DNA of 64,000 bases from Pedobacter petrophilus (GTDB lineage: Bacteria; Bacteroidota; Bacteroidia; Sphingobacteriales; Sphingobacteriaceae). The stretch is from the NCBI RefSeq assembly GCF_009674725.1, contig NZ_WKKH01000003.1:62001-126000 (forward strand), written 5' to 3'. The notes beneath the pieces are model-generated. The model was not told where the DNA came from, made no database searches, and saw only the letters and a list, made by a program, of their open reading frames with translations. A program made the position numbers and the translations under genes. This document shows positions 8,627 to 17,168 of the stretch, piece by piece; positions within the stretch are counted from its first letter, which is position 1; every line of letters starts with the position of its first letter.

Positions 8627-9481
8627 GTGGAAAATTTAAAAGCATATATCGAATCTGGAGTACTTGAACTGTACGTTTTAGGTGATTTATCGCCCGAGGA
8701 AACGCTACAGGTAAAGGAACTCGCATCGCAGCATCAGGAAATTCGGGATGAGCTTGCTGCCATTGAATACGCAATGGAAGAATTTGCCATGCAAAATGCA
8801 GTACAACCTCCTGCAGATGTTGAAACAAAGTTATTTCAAAAGTTAGGAATTAATATAGAGGAAGAAACGAGTGCAGTTGCTGATTTACCACTACAGGCAG
8901 AACCAAAAATAGCGAGGCTTGATCATAGTGATGGCAAAGTGATACGTTTGCGTTATGCACTTGTTGCCTGTGTTGCACTTTTGTTAATGAGCACAGCTGC
9001 ATTATTTGTTACTTACAGCAAACTTACAGATGCGCATGATCAGATTGCAAGTTTAAATTTAGATAAAGAAAAATTCGCCGGCGTAGTTAGCAAACTGGAA
9101 TATAGTAATCAGGGATTAAATAATCTGGTTGAAATGAGCGAGAGTAAAGATTGGGCTACCATTAAAATGCAGGGCCAGGCAATTAGTCCGCAATCGAAAA
9201 TGAACGTTTACTGGAATAAGAAGGATAAACGTGTCGTAATTAATTATCTGGCGATAGATTTACCTAAAGCTGATGCCCAACATGAATATCAACTCTGGGC
9301 TTTAGTAAATGGAAAACCGGTTAGTCTGGGCGTATTTGGCAAAACAGACTCCACTTCGAGAGAGGCTTTATTAAAGATGCAAACAATACAGAAAGCACAG
9401 GCTTTTGCAGTTACACTTGAACCCATGGGCGGAAGTGTAAATCCAACAATGGAAAAACTGACTGTAATGGGCGGTGTGTAA
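8627..9481 (+). CDS. Membrane anti-sigma factor, RskA-like
   Basis: The product begins at a GTG one base after the sigma gene stop, which implies translational coupling. The N-terminal ~75 residues (LELYVLGDLSPEETLQVKELA) form the sigma-binding anti-sigma domain. A single membrane span lies around residues 105-127 (YALVACVALLLMSTAALF). The periplasmic C-terminal part is the RskA domain, recognised by YQLWALVNGKPVSLGVF and FAVTLEPMGGS. No zinc-finger HxxxCxxC is present. It is expected to hold the ECF sigma factor at the membrane until a signal triggers proteolysis. Confidence 0.9.
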   Translation: MENLKAYIESGVLELYVLGDLSPEETLQVKELASQHQEIRDELAAIEYAMEEFAMQNAVQPPADVETKLFQKLGINIEEETSAVADLPLQAEPKIARLDHSDGKVIRLRYALVACVALLLMSTAALFVTYSKLTDAHDQIASLNLDKEKFAGVVSKLEYSNQGLNNLVEMSESKDWATIKMQGQAISPQSKMNVYWNKKDKRVVINYLAIDLPKADAQHEYQLWALVNGKPVSLGVFGKTDSTSREALLKMQTIQKAQAFAVTLEPMGGSVNPTMEKLTVMGGV

Positions 9482-9501
9482 ATAAAAAAAACTGAAAAAA
9501 T

Positions 9502-9538
9502 AAAAAAACCGACAATTCGAAAAATTGTCGGTTTTTTT
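9502..9538. terminator. Bidirectional terminator
   Basis: An ACCGACAATT/AATTGTCGGT stem is flanked by an A-run on the left and a T-run on the right. It lies between the convergent anti-sigma and AIM24-like genes and can serve both strands. Confidence 0.88.
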
Positions 9539-9546
9539 ATGCGTTA

Positions 9547-10248
9547 TTATTTCTGCGCGTATTTCACTTCTTCATAAGGCTGAACTAAAACCCAGCCCTC
9601 GCCGAAAAATTCAAGCTGAAATGATTCACCACTGCCTCTTCCAATAAATGAACCGAAAGTAAGGTTGGTTTTAATATTAGGAGATAAATTTTCTGACCAG
9701 GCTACGGTAGCATTCGGATCAGTATAAACCGGCTGATTGGCACTTACTCTTAATAAAATAGGCTCGCCGTGGGTGGTAATGGCAATGTAACCACTTCCAG
9801 ATAATTTCACCTGAAAAAGGCCGCCGCTCATCATACCAGCTACACTTTTTAACATTTTGATTTCATTTTTGATGGTGTCTTCAAGTGCTAAAACATCATT
9901 CCCATTCACAAAAACAGATTCATTTTGAAGCTTAATGATTTTTACTTTCTTGCCTTCATCTGCCAGGTAAAGTTTTCCCGTTCCGGCAGCATGCATTAAT
10001 GATGTACCTTCGCCAGAAATTGCTTTCTTCAATAATCCACCCAGTCCTTTACTTAACAGGCCTTCTCTTTTAAAATCGACATTGCCAATGTAGGCAACCA
10101 TCGAACCTGCTTTAGCCATAATCTTCTGATTCCTCAGGTTTACTTCGAGTAGCGCTGGTTTTTCTAATTCAAAAAAGTCATTTTCATTTGGATCTTCTGC
10201 AGATTCATGAATGAGTTCCTGTAAGGTATACTCTTTTTTAGTTTCCAT
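9547..10248 (-). CDS. AIM24 / TIGR00266-like protein
   Basis: A 233-residue protein of the AIM24 family, which has a double-stranded beta-helix-like repeat fold related to the tryptophan RNA-binding attenuator-like domain. Signature segments are ALLEVNLRNQKIMAKAGSMVAYIGNVDF, GEGTSLMHAAGTGKLYLADEG, LFQVKLSGSGYIAITTHGEPILL and the Gly-rich FIGRGSGESFQLEFFGEGWVLVQP. The bacterial function is unknown. It has no signal peptide and should be cytoplasmic. The gene appears monocistronic. Confidence 0.85.
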   Translation of the reverse strand: METKKEYTLQELIHESAEDPNENDFFELEKPALLEVNLRNQKIMAKAGSMVAYIGNVDFKREGLLSKGLGGLLKKAISGEGTSLMHAAGTGKLYLADEGKKVKIIKLQNESVFVNGNDVLALEDTIKNEIKMLKSVAGMMSGGLFQVKLSGSGYIAITTHGEPILLRVSANQPVYTDPNATVAWSENLSPNIKTNLTFGSFIGRGSGESFQLEFFGEGWVLVQPYEEVKYAQK

Positions 10249-10556
10249 AATTTAGTGATATTGTTTTTCGGTTTTGCCAATCCTGATCAATTCCTAAGCC
10301 AAACCTGGCGAAAATTATCAACCCTTCTGTCACTATAGCTTAAGATTAGACAAATATCTTATCATTTTTAACCTTTAAATATTCTTAAAAGGGGTTTTTA
10401 AAAAGATTTAACGTAAATAATTTTTATCGAAATAATTTATGTTAATGTTATTTAATAGTAAAACATCAACAAATGGACAGTTTTGGAAACAGCAAGAGAA
10501 GGCTTTACTAAAAATTATTCTTCTTTAAACTGCAATGAAATACAATAATCGCCATA
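10249..10556. other. Intergenic, nothing recognised
   Basis: An AT-rich spacer between two minus-strand genes. No repeat, RNA or convincing promoter element was identified. Confidence 0.35.
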
Positions 10557-12047
10557 CTATATTAATTGTTGTATTCTTGTAGAAATTCCGCTGGCGACTT
10601 GAGAAGCGGTGACCACAAAATGATTGTCTGCAAGTTCGTTGCCAGTTTGCCCATGAATGAAACAACCTAAAATTGCCGCGTTAAGAGCGGTGTATTTTTG
10701 CGCAAGAAATGAAGTAATTACGCCTGTTAACACATCACCCATTCCACCTTGGGCCATAGCCGGATGACCAGTAGGATTAATATATACTTTACCTTCGGGC
10801 GAACAAATAAAAGTAAACTGATTCTTAAGCACAATTACTATTTTCAGTCGCCTGGCCTGTGTTCTTGCAGTTTGCAACGTCTCCCACCAGCTGTTATGCT
10901 CACCAAAAAGCCTGTCGAATTCTTTCATGTGTGGGGTTAAAATAGAATACTGCGGAAGTTTTTCTATTAAATCCTGTCGTTCTGCCAGCATATTCAGGCC
11001 ATCAGCGTCAATAACTAACGGCCGGTTAATCGCAATCAGACTTTCAAGCAAATGTTCATGCGCTGTGGATATTCCTAAACCCGGACCAATAGCAACGGCC
11101 TGGTATTTATGTTGATCCTCAATTCTGGTATATTCATCACGTGGTAAAGCCATCACCTCAGGCAGAATGGTATTGAGTGCAATTAATCCGCTCTGCGGAA
11201 TGCAGGCAGTGATTAATCCTGCACCGGTATGTAAACAGGCCATTGACGATAATAGAGCGGCACCCATTGTATTGGTATTTCCTGCAATAATTAAAGCGTG
11301 GCCATAGGTGCCTTTGTGACTAAATAATTTTCTGGGCTTGAGTATTTTTTTAATATCCCTTACTTCTATAAGATAAAAATCTGTGTTTTGCTTTTCAATA
11401 AAATCTTCATCTAATCCAATTTCCACCACTTCAAATTGTTCAGTAGCCAATACCGATTCTGGCATAAAGAAATTGATTTTTGGCCGCTGAAAACAAATTG
11501 TTTTAAAAGCGCTTACCCCGTTATAATTTGATGGTAATTCCCCTTCAGCGAAAAAACCTGTTGGCACATCTACGGCATAAACCTTCTTTTTCGCCTTATT
11601 AATCTGACTGGCCAATTCGGCATACTCCCCTGCTAATGGCTTATTTAATCCTGATCCCAGAATCGCATCTATAATGAGGTCAGCTTTAATGTTTTTTAAA
11701 TCGGCTGCATTATTCAAAATTACTTTCTTACACCGGGATTCTTCTAAACGCTGTAAATTAATGGTAAAATCTGTACTTTGCTTACTGCTGAAATTAGTGA
11801 TGTAAACCTTAATGTTAAGGTATCCATTACTGAGTAACAGGTGTGCAATGGCCAATCCATCTCCACCATTATTTCCTTTTCCACAAAAAATTGCAATATG
11901 CTTACTGGTATCAAATTCATCTCTCAAAAAGCTTTGTACAAAAGCCCGGGCAGCTTTCTCCATCAAATCAATAGATGCAATTGGTTTATTTGCAATGGTA
12001 AATTCGTCAACCTGGCGCATTTGCGCTGAAGTAAGTAGAGTCTGCAT
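10557..12047 (-). CDS. nnr: Bifunctional NAD(P)HX epimerase/dehydratase
   Basis: This enzyme repairs hydrated NAD(P)H. The N-terminal YjeF_N domain (about 1-215) epimerises R- and S-NAD(P)HX and carries GKGNNGGDGLAIA near residue 56 and the AVDVPTGF loop. The C-terminal ribokinase-like domain (about 225-496) is the ADP/ATP-dependent dehydratase, with HKGTYGHALIIAGN, AIGPGLG, DADGLNML, LTPHMKEF and the catalytic-loop QGGMGDVLTG. Its length (496) fits the fused bacterial form. A TAACTTAG, one mismatch from the -7 consensus, ends 4 nt before the ATG on the minus strand. Confidence 0.96.
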   Translation of the reverse strand: MQTLLTSAQMRQVDEFTIANKPIASIDLMEKAARAFVQSFLRDEFDTSKHIAIFCGKGNNGGDGLAIAHLLLSNGYLNIKVYITNFSSKQSTDFTINLQRLEESRCKKVILNNAADLKNIKADLIIDAILGSGLNKPLAGEYAELASQINKAKKKVYAVDVPTGFFAEGELPSNYNGVSAFKTICFQRPKINFFMPESVLATEQFEVVEIGLDEDFIEKQNTDFYLIEVRDIKKILKPRKLFSHKGTYGHALIIAGNTNTMGAALLSSMACLHTGAGLITACIPQSGLIALNTILPEVMALPRDEYTRIEDQHKYQAVAIGPGLGISTAHEHLLESLIAINRPLVIDADGLNMLAERQDLIEKLPQYSILTPHMKEFDRLFGEHNSWWETLQTARTQARRLKIVIVLKNQFTFICSPEGKVYINPTGHPAMAQGGMGDVLTGVITSFLAQKYTALNAAILGCFIHGQTGNELADNHFVVTASQVASGISTRIQQLI

Positions 12048-12221
12048 ATCACTAAGTTAGGATTAAACTATAATAATGATTTGGCTATTATTGTTTGGTG
12101 GTGCAATCAACAAAGGTTTATTTTTCTCATCTATCCGTTCTCATCGTTAAAATTATATACCTTTAAATCACTATAATTAACAGATTAGTAACGTCTTTCT
12201 ATCAAATTAAACTCGAATTAA

Positions 12222-12629
12222 ATGAATCAAAAACCATCAAATGCATTTATAGCCGCATCCTGGCTGGCATTAGGCATTGGAATGATCGGCTTTATTGTAG
12301 GCCTGTGGCGATCAGACATGCTTTTAAATGAAAAAGGATATTATTTCACAGTATTGATGTTCGGCTTGTTTGCGGTTATCTCTTTGCAAAAAGCAGTGCG
12401 TGATAAATTGGAAGGCATTCCCGTAACAGAGGTTTACTATGGCATAAGCTGGTTCTCCACTTTGTTAACCATTACCTTACTGGTAATTGGCTTATGGAAT
12501 GCGACACTCTTACCGAGTGAAAAAGGTTTTTATGCCTTCGCCTTTTTACTTTCCATTTTCGGTGCAATTACGGTACAGAAAAACACAAGAGACAATCAGG
12601 TCTTCAACAAAGACAAAGACCTGAATTAA
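12222..12629 (+). CDS. YiaA/YiaB-type inner membrane protein
   Basis: A 135-residue integral membrane protein with four hydrophobic segments arranged as two similar hairpins. The first is FIAASWLALGIGMIGFIVGLW then YYFTVLMFGLFAVISLQKAVRD. The second is VYYGISWFSTLLTITLLVIGLWNA then FYAFAFLLSIFGAITVQKNTRD. The internal duplication and the SLQKAVRD/TVQKNTRD ends are characteristic of the YiaAB two-helix domain. The function of this family is unknown. Confidence 0.85.
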   Translation: MNQKPSNAFIAASWLALGIGMIGFIVGLWRSDMLLNEKGYYFTVLMFGLFAVISLQKAVRDKLEGIPVTEVYYGISWFSTLLTITLLVIGLWNATLLPSEKGFYAFAFLLSIFGAITVQKNTRDNQVFNKDKDLN

Positions 12630-12648
12630 CCTGTCAAATTATGAATTG

Positions 12649-12678
12649 AAGCCAATGCCGATGCATTGGCTTTTTTTA
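12649..12678 (+). terminator. Intrinsic terminator after the YiaA-like gene
   Basis: The stem AAGCCAATGC/GCATTGGCTT with a CGAT loop is followed by a T-run. Confidence 0.85.
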
Positions 12679-12716
12679 ATAAAAATTTTCAACAAACTAA
12701 TTTTGCTGATATCCAT

Positions 12717-12724
12717 TAATTTTG
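12717..12724 (+). promoter_or_regulatory. Predicted -7 element for the amidotransferase-like gene
   Basis: TAATTTTG is an exact TAnnTTTG, 41 nt upstream of the ATG at 12766. A TTTG at 12702-12705 is too close to be a normal -33. Confidence 0.35.
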
Positions 12725-12765
12725 GATCATGCTGTTAACCTTACTTAGCTGAAAATACCTTGAGA

Positions 12766-13470
12766 ATGTCTGAAAAAATAATCATTGGCGTAATCGATTG
12801 TAGTAAATTTTCTTTATACCGGGACTGGGTTCTGTCTTATGATAATCGGGTGGAAGTGATTCAACTCGGCCATAAACTGAATAATTTTGAAGAAATATAC
12901 AAGTGCCAGGGGATTGTGCTAACTGGAGGAGAGGATGTTCACCCGAAGTTTTATAATCACCCTGAGTATTATCCTTACTGTCACGCTGATGATGTTGACG
13001 AGCTTCGCGACGAATTTGAATTTAAAGTTTTAGCCTGCACAGAAGAAAATCATATCCCCGTTTTAGGGATTTGCAGGGGAATCCAGGTTGGAAATGTATT
13101 TTTTGGAGGCACCTTAATCCCTGATATTGCAACCTGGGGTAAATTTGACCATTCGAAAATGCCGGATAAAAGCGACCGGTATCATGAAATTTTAATCAAT
13201 CCATCCTCATGGCTTAAGCAAATTGTACATACCGACCGCGGTTTAGTAAACAGCAATCACCATCAAAGTGCAGATCGTGTAGGCAAAGGCTTAGTAGTCA
13301 GCGCAATCTCTGCAGATGGAATCGCAGAAGCCATTGAGCGTTTGGAACCGGCCGGAAAATCGTTTTTACTTTTTGTACAATGGCATCCTGAACGTTTGAA
13401 CGATCAGCAAAGCCCTTTCAGCAAAAACCTGCACGAGGCATTTATAAATGCTATAATTAATCATGAATAG
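12766..13470 (+). CDS. Class I glutamine amidotransferase-like hydrolase (peptidase C26)
   Basis: The catalytic nucleophile is Cys103 in VLGICRGIQVGNVFFGG, and His207 and Glu209 lie in QWHPE. This completes the class I amidotransferase triad. The pattern VLTGGEDVHPKFY and GICRGIQ is typical of gamma-glutamyl-gamma-aminobutyrate hydrolases (PuuD-like) and related peptidase C26 members. The substrate is not certain, since no polyamine-catabolism genes are adjacent. The frame extends two codons upstream to a TTG, but the ATG at 12766 is the natural start (234 residues). Confidence 0.88.
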   Translation: MSEKIIIGVIDCSKFSLYRDWVLSYDNRVEVIQLGHKLNNFEEIYKCQGIVLTGGEDVHPKFYNHPEYYPYCHADDVDELRDEFEFKVLACTEENHIPVLGICRGIQVGNVFFGGTLIPDIATWGKFDHSKMPDKSDRYHEILINPSSWLKQIVHTDRGLVNSNHHQSADRVGKGLVVSAISADGIAEAIERLEPAGKSFLLFVQWHPERLNDQQSPFSKNLHEAFINAIINHE

Positions 13471-13608
13471 GAGTAAAACAAAGCTGGAGGCACTAAATCG
13501 ACTTAGCAATGCCAGAACCTAAAGATTAGTGATGGTAAGCGCAACAAGTTCTAAATTTTTAATAAATTGCAGATTATACTTTTAAGTTAATCTATAGTAC
13601 CATATTTA

Positions 13609-15558
13609 ATGAAGAAACTATTCATTTTGCTATCCTGCTGTATTTTTACAGCCGGCGCATATGCACAAACCCTGGTAAATGAAACTGAAATAGGTGATGC
13701 AGAAACGGCCATTTCTCAGGCGCAAATTGCTATTATTCCTGAACCGGTTTCATTGATGAAAAAAGCCGGAACTTTCACTTTGCCTGCTAATATCAGTATC
13801 CAGGCTGCTAAAGGTGAAGGTTTAACGCAGAGTATTAATTTCTTATCAGAGCGAATTACTACTGCAACCGGAAAATTTGTGAGTACCGTTTCAAATGCCA
13901 ATCACCCTACCATTAAGTTGATTCTCAATACCCAAAATGACCCACAACTGGGTTTGGAAGGATATAAACTAAATGTAAACACTACTCAAATTGTTATTAC
14001 TGCAAATAAACCAGCTGGTATTTTTTGGGGTGTCCAGTCTTTAATCCAGTTATTTCCCCCGGCAATTGAAAGTAAAGAATTAGTAGAAAACGTTAAATGG
14101 AAATTACCTTGTGTTGATGTAATTGATTACCCTAAATTAGGTTGGAGAGGGCTAATGTTCGATGTTGCCCGTCACTTTTTCACCAAAGAAGAGGTAAAGC
14201 AATTTATCGATAACATGGTGCGCTATAAGTTTAACTTATTGCATTTCCACTTAACTGATGATGAAGGCTGGAGAATAGAAATTAAGGGCTTGCCTAAGTT
14301 AACCGAAGTTGGTGCCTGGAGCGTTAAAAAAACCGGAACATTCGGCGATTTTATTCCGCCTACGGCTGATGAGCCACGTACCTACGGCGGTTTTTATACG
14401 CAGGAAGATATTAAAGAACTGGTACAATATGCGCAGGATCGTTTTGTAAACATCATGCCTGAGATTGATGTTCCCGGACATAGTTTAGCGGCAATTGCGG
14501 CTTACCCGGAATTATCCTGTACGCCAGATGCAGTGAATTACAAAGTGCGTTCCGGTGAGAAAATTATGGACTGGAGCCGCGGGGCACCGCCGCTTGCGTT
14601 GGTAGATAATACCCTTTGCCCGGCCAATGAAAAGGTTTATGTATTTCTGGATTCTGTAATTACACAAGTTGCGAAGCTTTTCCCTTTCGAATACATTCAC
14701 ATGGGTGGAGATGAAGCTCCGCACAACTTCTGGGAAAAGAATGATCAGGTGAAAGCACTGATGCAGCGCGAAGGATTAAAAACCATCCCGCAGGTGCAAG
14801 CTTATTTTGAAAAACGTATAGAACAAATTGTAGTCTCTAAAGGCAAAAAATTTATGGCATGGGACGAGATCCTCGAAGGTGGTGCATCACCTACGGCATC
14901 GGTAATGAGCTGGAGGGGTTTAAAATATGGCATTCAGGCTTCGAAAGATAAACATAACGTAGTGATGAGTCCCACTGAATTTGCCTATCTGGATTACATG
15001 CAGGCCGATCTAATCACCGAGCCAAAAGTATATGCCTCTTTACGTTTAAATAAAACCTATCAATTCAACCCGCTTCCTGCAGGTGCAGATCCGAAATTCA
15101 TTATAGGCGCACAGGCAAATCTCTGGACTGAACAAATTTTTAATTTCCGCCAGGTGCAATATATGGTTTGGCCGCGTGCATTCGCCATTTCCGAATCGAT
15201 TTGGAGCCCTTTGGAGAAGAAAAACTGGACCAGCTTTATTGATCGTACGGAAGCGCATTTCAAAAGACTGGATTTTGCTGAAGTTAAATATTCACCAGCC
15301 ATTTATGATCCGATTTTTACGGTAAAACGCAGCGCAGATAAACAACTGATGATTGAACTAACGCCGGAAATTGATGGTTTGGATATTTATTACAGTTTTG
15401 ATAACTCAATGCCAGATCGTTTTTATCCTAAATATGCCTCGGCGCTTACACCGCCGAAAGATGCAAACATGCTTCGCGTGATTACCTATAGAGGCAAACA
15501 GGCAGTTGGAAGACTAATTAGCATATCAATTGCTGAATTACAAAAAAGAGCAAGATAA
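13609..15558 (+). CDS. Beta-N-acetylhexosaminidase, GH20, secreted
   Basis: This exo-enzyme removes terminal N-acetylhexosamine residues. The signal peptide is MKKLFILLSCCIFTAGAYA|Q. The GH20b alpha/beta domain covers roughly residues 45-175 and the catalytic TIM barrel about 178-545, starting with GWRGLMFDVARHFF. The catalytic pair Asp368-Glu369 in HMGGDEAP follows the substrate-assisted GH20 mechanism. MSWRG and the W-rich LWTEQIF and WPRAFAISES are also family motifs. The C-terminal ~90 residues form a beta-rich tail resembling a chitobiase C-terminal domain. It overlaps the next gene by one base (TAATG), so the two are likely co-translated. Confidence 0.95.
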   Translation: MKKLFILLSCCIFTAGAYAQTLVNETEIGDAETAISQAQIAIIPEPVSLMKKAGTFTLPANISIQAAKGEGLTQSINFLSERITTATGKFVSTVSNANHPTIKLILNTQNDPQLGLEGYKLNVNTTQIVITANKPAGIFWGVQSLIQLFPPAIESKELVENVKWKLPCVDVIDYPKLGWRGLMFDVARHFFTKEEVKQFIDNMVRYKFNLLHFHLTDDEGWRIEIKGLPKLTEVGAWSVKKTGTFGDFIPPTADEPRTYGGFYTQEDIKELVQYAQDRFVNIMPEIDVPGHSLAAIAAYPELSCTPDAVNYKVRSGEKIMDWSRGAPPLALVDNTLCPANEKVYVFLDSVITQVAKLFPFEYIHMGGDEAPHNFWEKNDQVKALMQREGLKTIPQVQAYFEKRIEQIVVSKGKKFMAWDEILEGGASPTASVMSWRGLKYGIQASKDKHNVVMSPTEFAYLDYMQADLITEPKVYASLRLNKTYQFNPLPAGADPKFIIGAQANLWTEQIFNFRQVQYMVWPRAFAISESIWSPLEKKNWTSFIDRTEAHFKRLDFAEVKYSPAIYDPIFTVKRSADKQLMIELTPEIDGLDIYYSFDNSMPDRFYPKYASALTPPKDANMLRVITYRGKQAVGRLISISIAELQKRAR

Positions 15559-16031
15559 TGGGGAAAGAAATTGAAAGAAAGTTCCTCTTAAACCGTGAAA
15601 AATGGGAACAATTAGATAAACCTGCCGGAAAACACTTAAGGCAGGGCTATATTTCCAATGATCCGAATAAAACAATCCGCGTTCGAATAGCAGAAACGCA
15701 AGCCTGGTTAACAATTAAAGGCATCACTATCGGTGCATCACGATTGGAATATGAATATGAAATCCCGCTGGAAGAGGCAGCAGAATTGCTGGATAATTTT
15801 TGTGAATCGGAGCTGGAAAAGATTAGATACGAAATTGAATACCAGGGAAAAACCTGGGAAGTAGATGTGTTTTCCGGTGACAACGAAGGCTTGATTGTAG
15901 CAGAAATTGAACTTTTATCGGAAGAAGAGCAGTTTGAACGCCCGGTTTGGGTAAATGCAGAAGTTACCACTGATAAGCGCTACTACAACGCCAACTTAAT
16001 CACGTATCCTTTTAAAGCCTGGGCAGATTAA
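15558..16031 (+). CDS. CYTH-domain protein (triphosphate tunnel metalloenzyme)
   Basis: The start ATG shares one base with the GH20 stop codon. The 157-residue product begins MGKEIERKFLL, containing the ExExK motif (Glu4, Glu6, Lys8) that coordinates metal and triphosphate in CYTH enzymes. Charged strands such as KTIRVRIAETQAWLTIKG, YEYEIPLEEA and VDVFSGDNEGLIVAEIEL line the tunnel. Family members include inorganic triphosphatases, thiamine triphosphatases and class IV adenylate cyclases. A short stand-alone member like this is most often a triphosphatase, but the substrate is inferred. Confidence 0.92.
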   Translation: MGKEIERKFLLNREKWEQLDKPAGKHLRQGYISNDPNKTIRVRIAETQAWLTIKGITIGASRLEYEYEIPLEEAAELLDNFCESELEKIRYEIEYQGKTWEVDVFSGDNEGLIVAEIELLSEEEQFERPVWVNAEVTTDKRYYNANLITYPFKAWAD

Positions 16032-16076
16032 TCAGGCCCTTATATTTAAATATTAAAGTAAAGCATAAGCTAAACG

Positions 16077-16111
16077 AAAAAGGCTTAGAAATTAAATTCT
16101 AAGCCTTTTTT
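16077..16111. terminator. Bidirectional terminator
   Basis: AAAAAGGCTTAGAA and TTCTAAGCCTTTTT form a 14-bp stem between the convergent CYTH and FKBP genes. Confidence 0.88.
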
Positions 16112-16159
16112 ATGCGGGTTAAAACATGAAGCTACCGTTGAAGTAGCCCATGATCAACA

Positions 16160-17098
16160 TTATTTAATTGATTTTAAGGAAATATCAAATACAAGTGGGG
16201 TAAAAGGATTGATCGGACCACCTCCGTTTTCTCCATAACCCAATTTAGAAGGAACGATAATTTTAATTTTACCACCCACACCAATTAACTGTACCCCTTC
16301 GATAAATCCAGGTGCCAGTTGACCCAAAACCAACGGACGGGCAGCATACTGTGCCATTGGTGAGTAGATCCCTGCATCTTTAGCAATCTTAGCATCTGAA
16401 GTATCAAAAACATTGATTTTACCGTCGGCTTTTTTATTCGTAAACTGACCGGTATAGTCAACCATAATGGTATCTGTTAAGGTAGCGCGTTGAGCATTTC
16501 CCGGTGCCTCAATTATATACTGTAACCCTGATGCTGTTGTTTGTGTTTTCAGGCTGTTATCGGCAATATATTTTGAAATTTTTGAAGCTTCACTTGCTTT
16601 ATTTTTAGCGATTAAGGCTTTATATTCTTCTTCGAAAAACGATCTTTTCTTTTTCTCAAAAGTAGAATCTACCTCATTCGTTGCTTTATGTAACACCTTT
16701 TCAATTTTGATAGTAAAGGTAGAGAAATTGTCTTTTGCACCTGCTGGTTTAGGCTGACCGGAATATTTGGCCATAGAGTCTAAATTCAATTTAAAAACTG
16801 CGCTATCTCCCTCACCCAATAACTTTAACGCTGATGCTAAATCTCCCTTAAACATCGATTTACCAATAGGAAAAAATGCAGGGCGCTCGTTATCATAAGT
16901 ATTTACTAATGTAGAATCGCCACTTTTAGTTTCAATAATCTGAATACCATTTAGCTTTACAAAATCGCCTTCCTGAATCTTAGGTTTTCCTTCGCTATTG
17001 TAAATTTTGTAGGTCATATCGCCTTCACCCTTTTCAAACCTGTTACAGGCAGATAAACCTAATGCTGCTGCCAATAAAATAATAACCCCTTTTTTCAT
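16160..17098 (-). CDS. FKBP-type peptidyl-prolyl isomerase lipoprotein (copy 2)
   Basis: A 312-residue lipoprotein with signal MKKGVIILLAAALGLSACN and lipidated Cys18. Residues about 190-312 form an FKBP domain (TTASGLQYIIEAPG, GFIEGVQLIGVGGKIKIIVPSKLGYGENGGG, PLVFDISLKSI). A second N-terminal FKBP-like half (about 28-135) is degenerate. It is paralogous to the gene just upstream, with the same layout. It probably assists protein folding in the periplasm, anchored to a membrane. An insertion in the flap region (DTSDAKIAKDAGIYSPMAQYAARPLVLGQLAP) is unusual compared with short FKBPs and is shared by both paralogs. Confidence 0.9.
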   Translation of the reverse strand: MKKGVIILLAAALGLSACNRFEKGEGDMTYKIYNSEGKPKIQEGDFVKLNGIQIIETKSGDSTLVNTYDNERPAFFPIGKSMFKGDLASALKLLGEGDSAVFKLNLDSMAKYSGQPKPAGAKDNFSTFTIKIEKVLHKATNEVDSTFEKKKRSFFEEEYKALIAKNKASEASKISKYIADNSLKTQTTASGLQYIIEAPGNAQRATLTDTIMVDYTGQFTNKKADGKINVFDTSDAKIAKDAGIYSPMAQYAARPLVLGQLAPGFIEGVQLIGVGGKIKIIVPSKLGYGENGGGPINPFTPLVFDISLKSIK

Positions 17099-17123
17099 TT
17101 CTTATACGCCGTAATTGAACATA

Positions 17124-17155
17124 AAAAAAGTGTTGCCCGATTGAACAACACTTTT
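17124..17155 (-). terminator. Terminator between the two FKBP genes
   Basis: The stem AAAAGTGTTG/CAACACTTTT has an A-run on the plus strand that becomes the U-tract of a minus-strand transcript. It closes the upstream FKBP gene. Confidence 0.75.
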
Positions 17156-17168
17156 ATCTATTTTAAAT

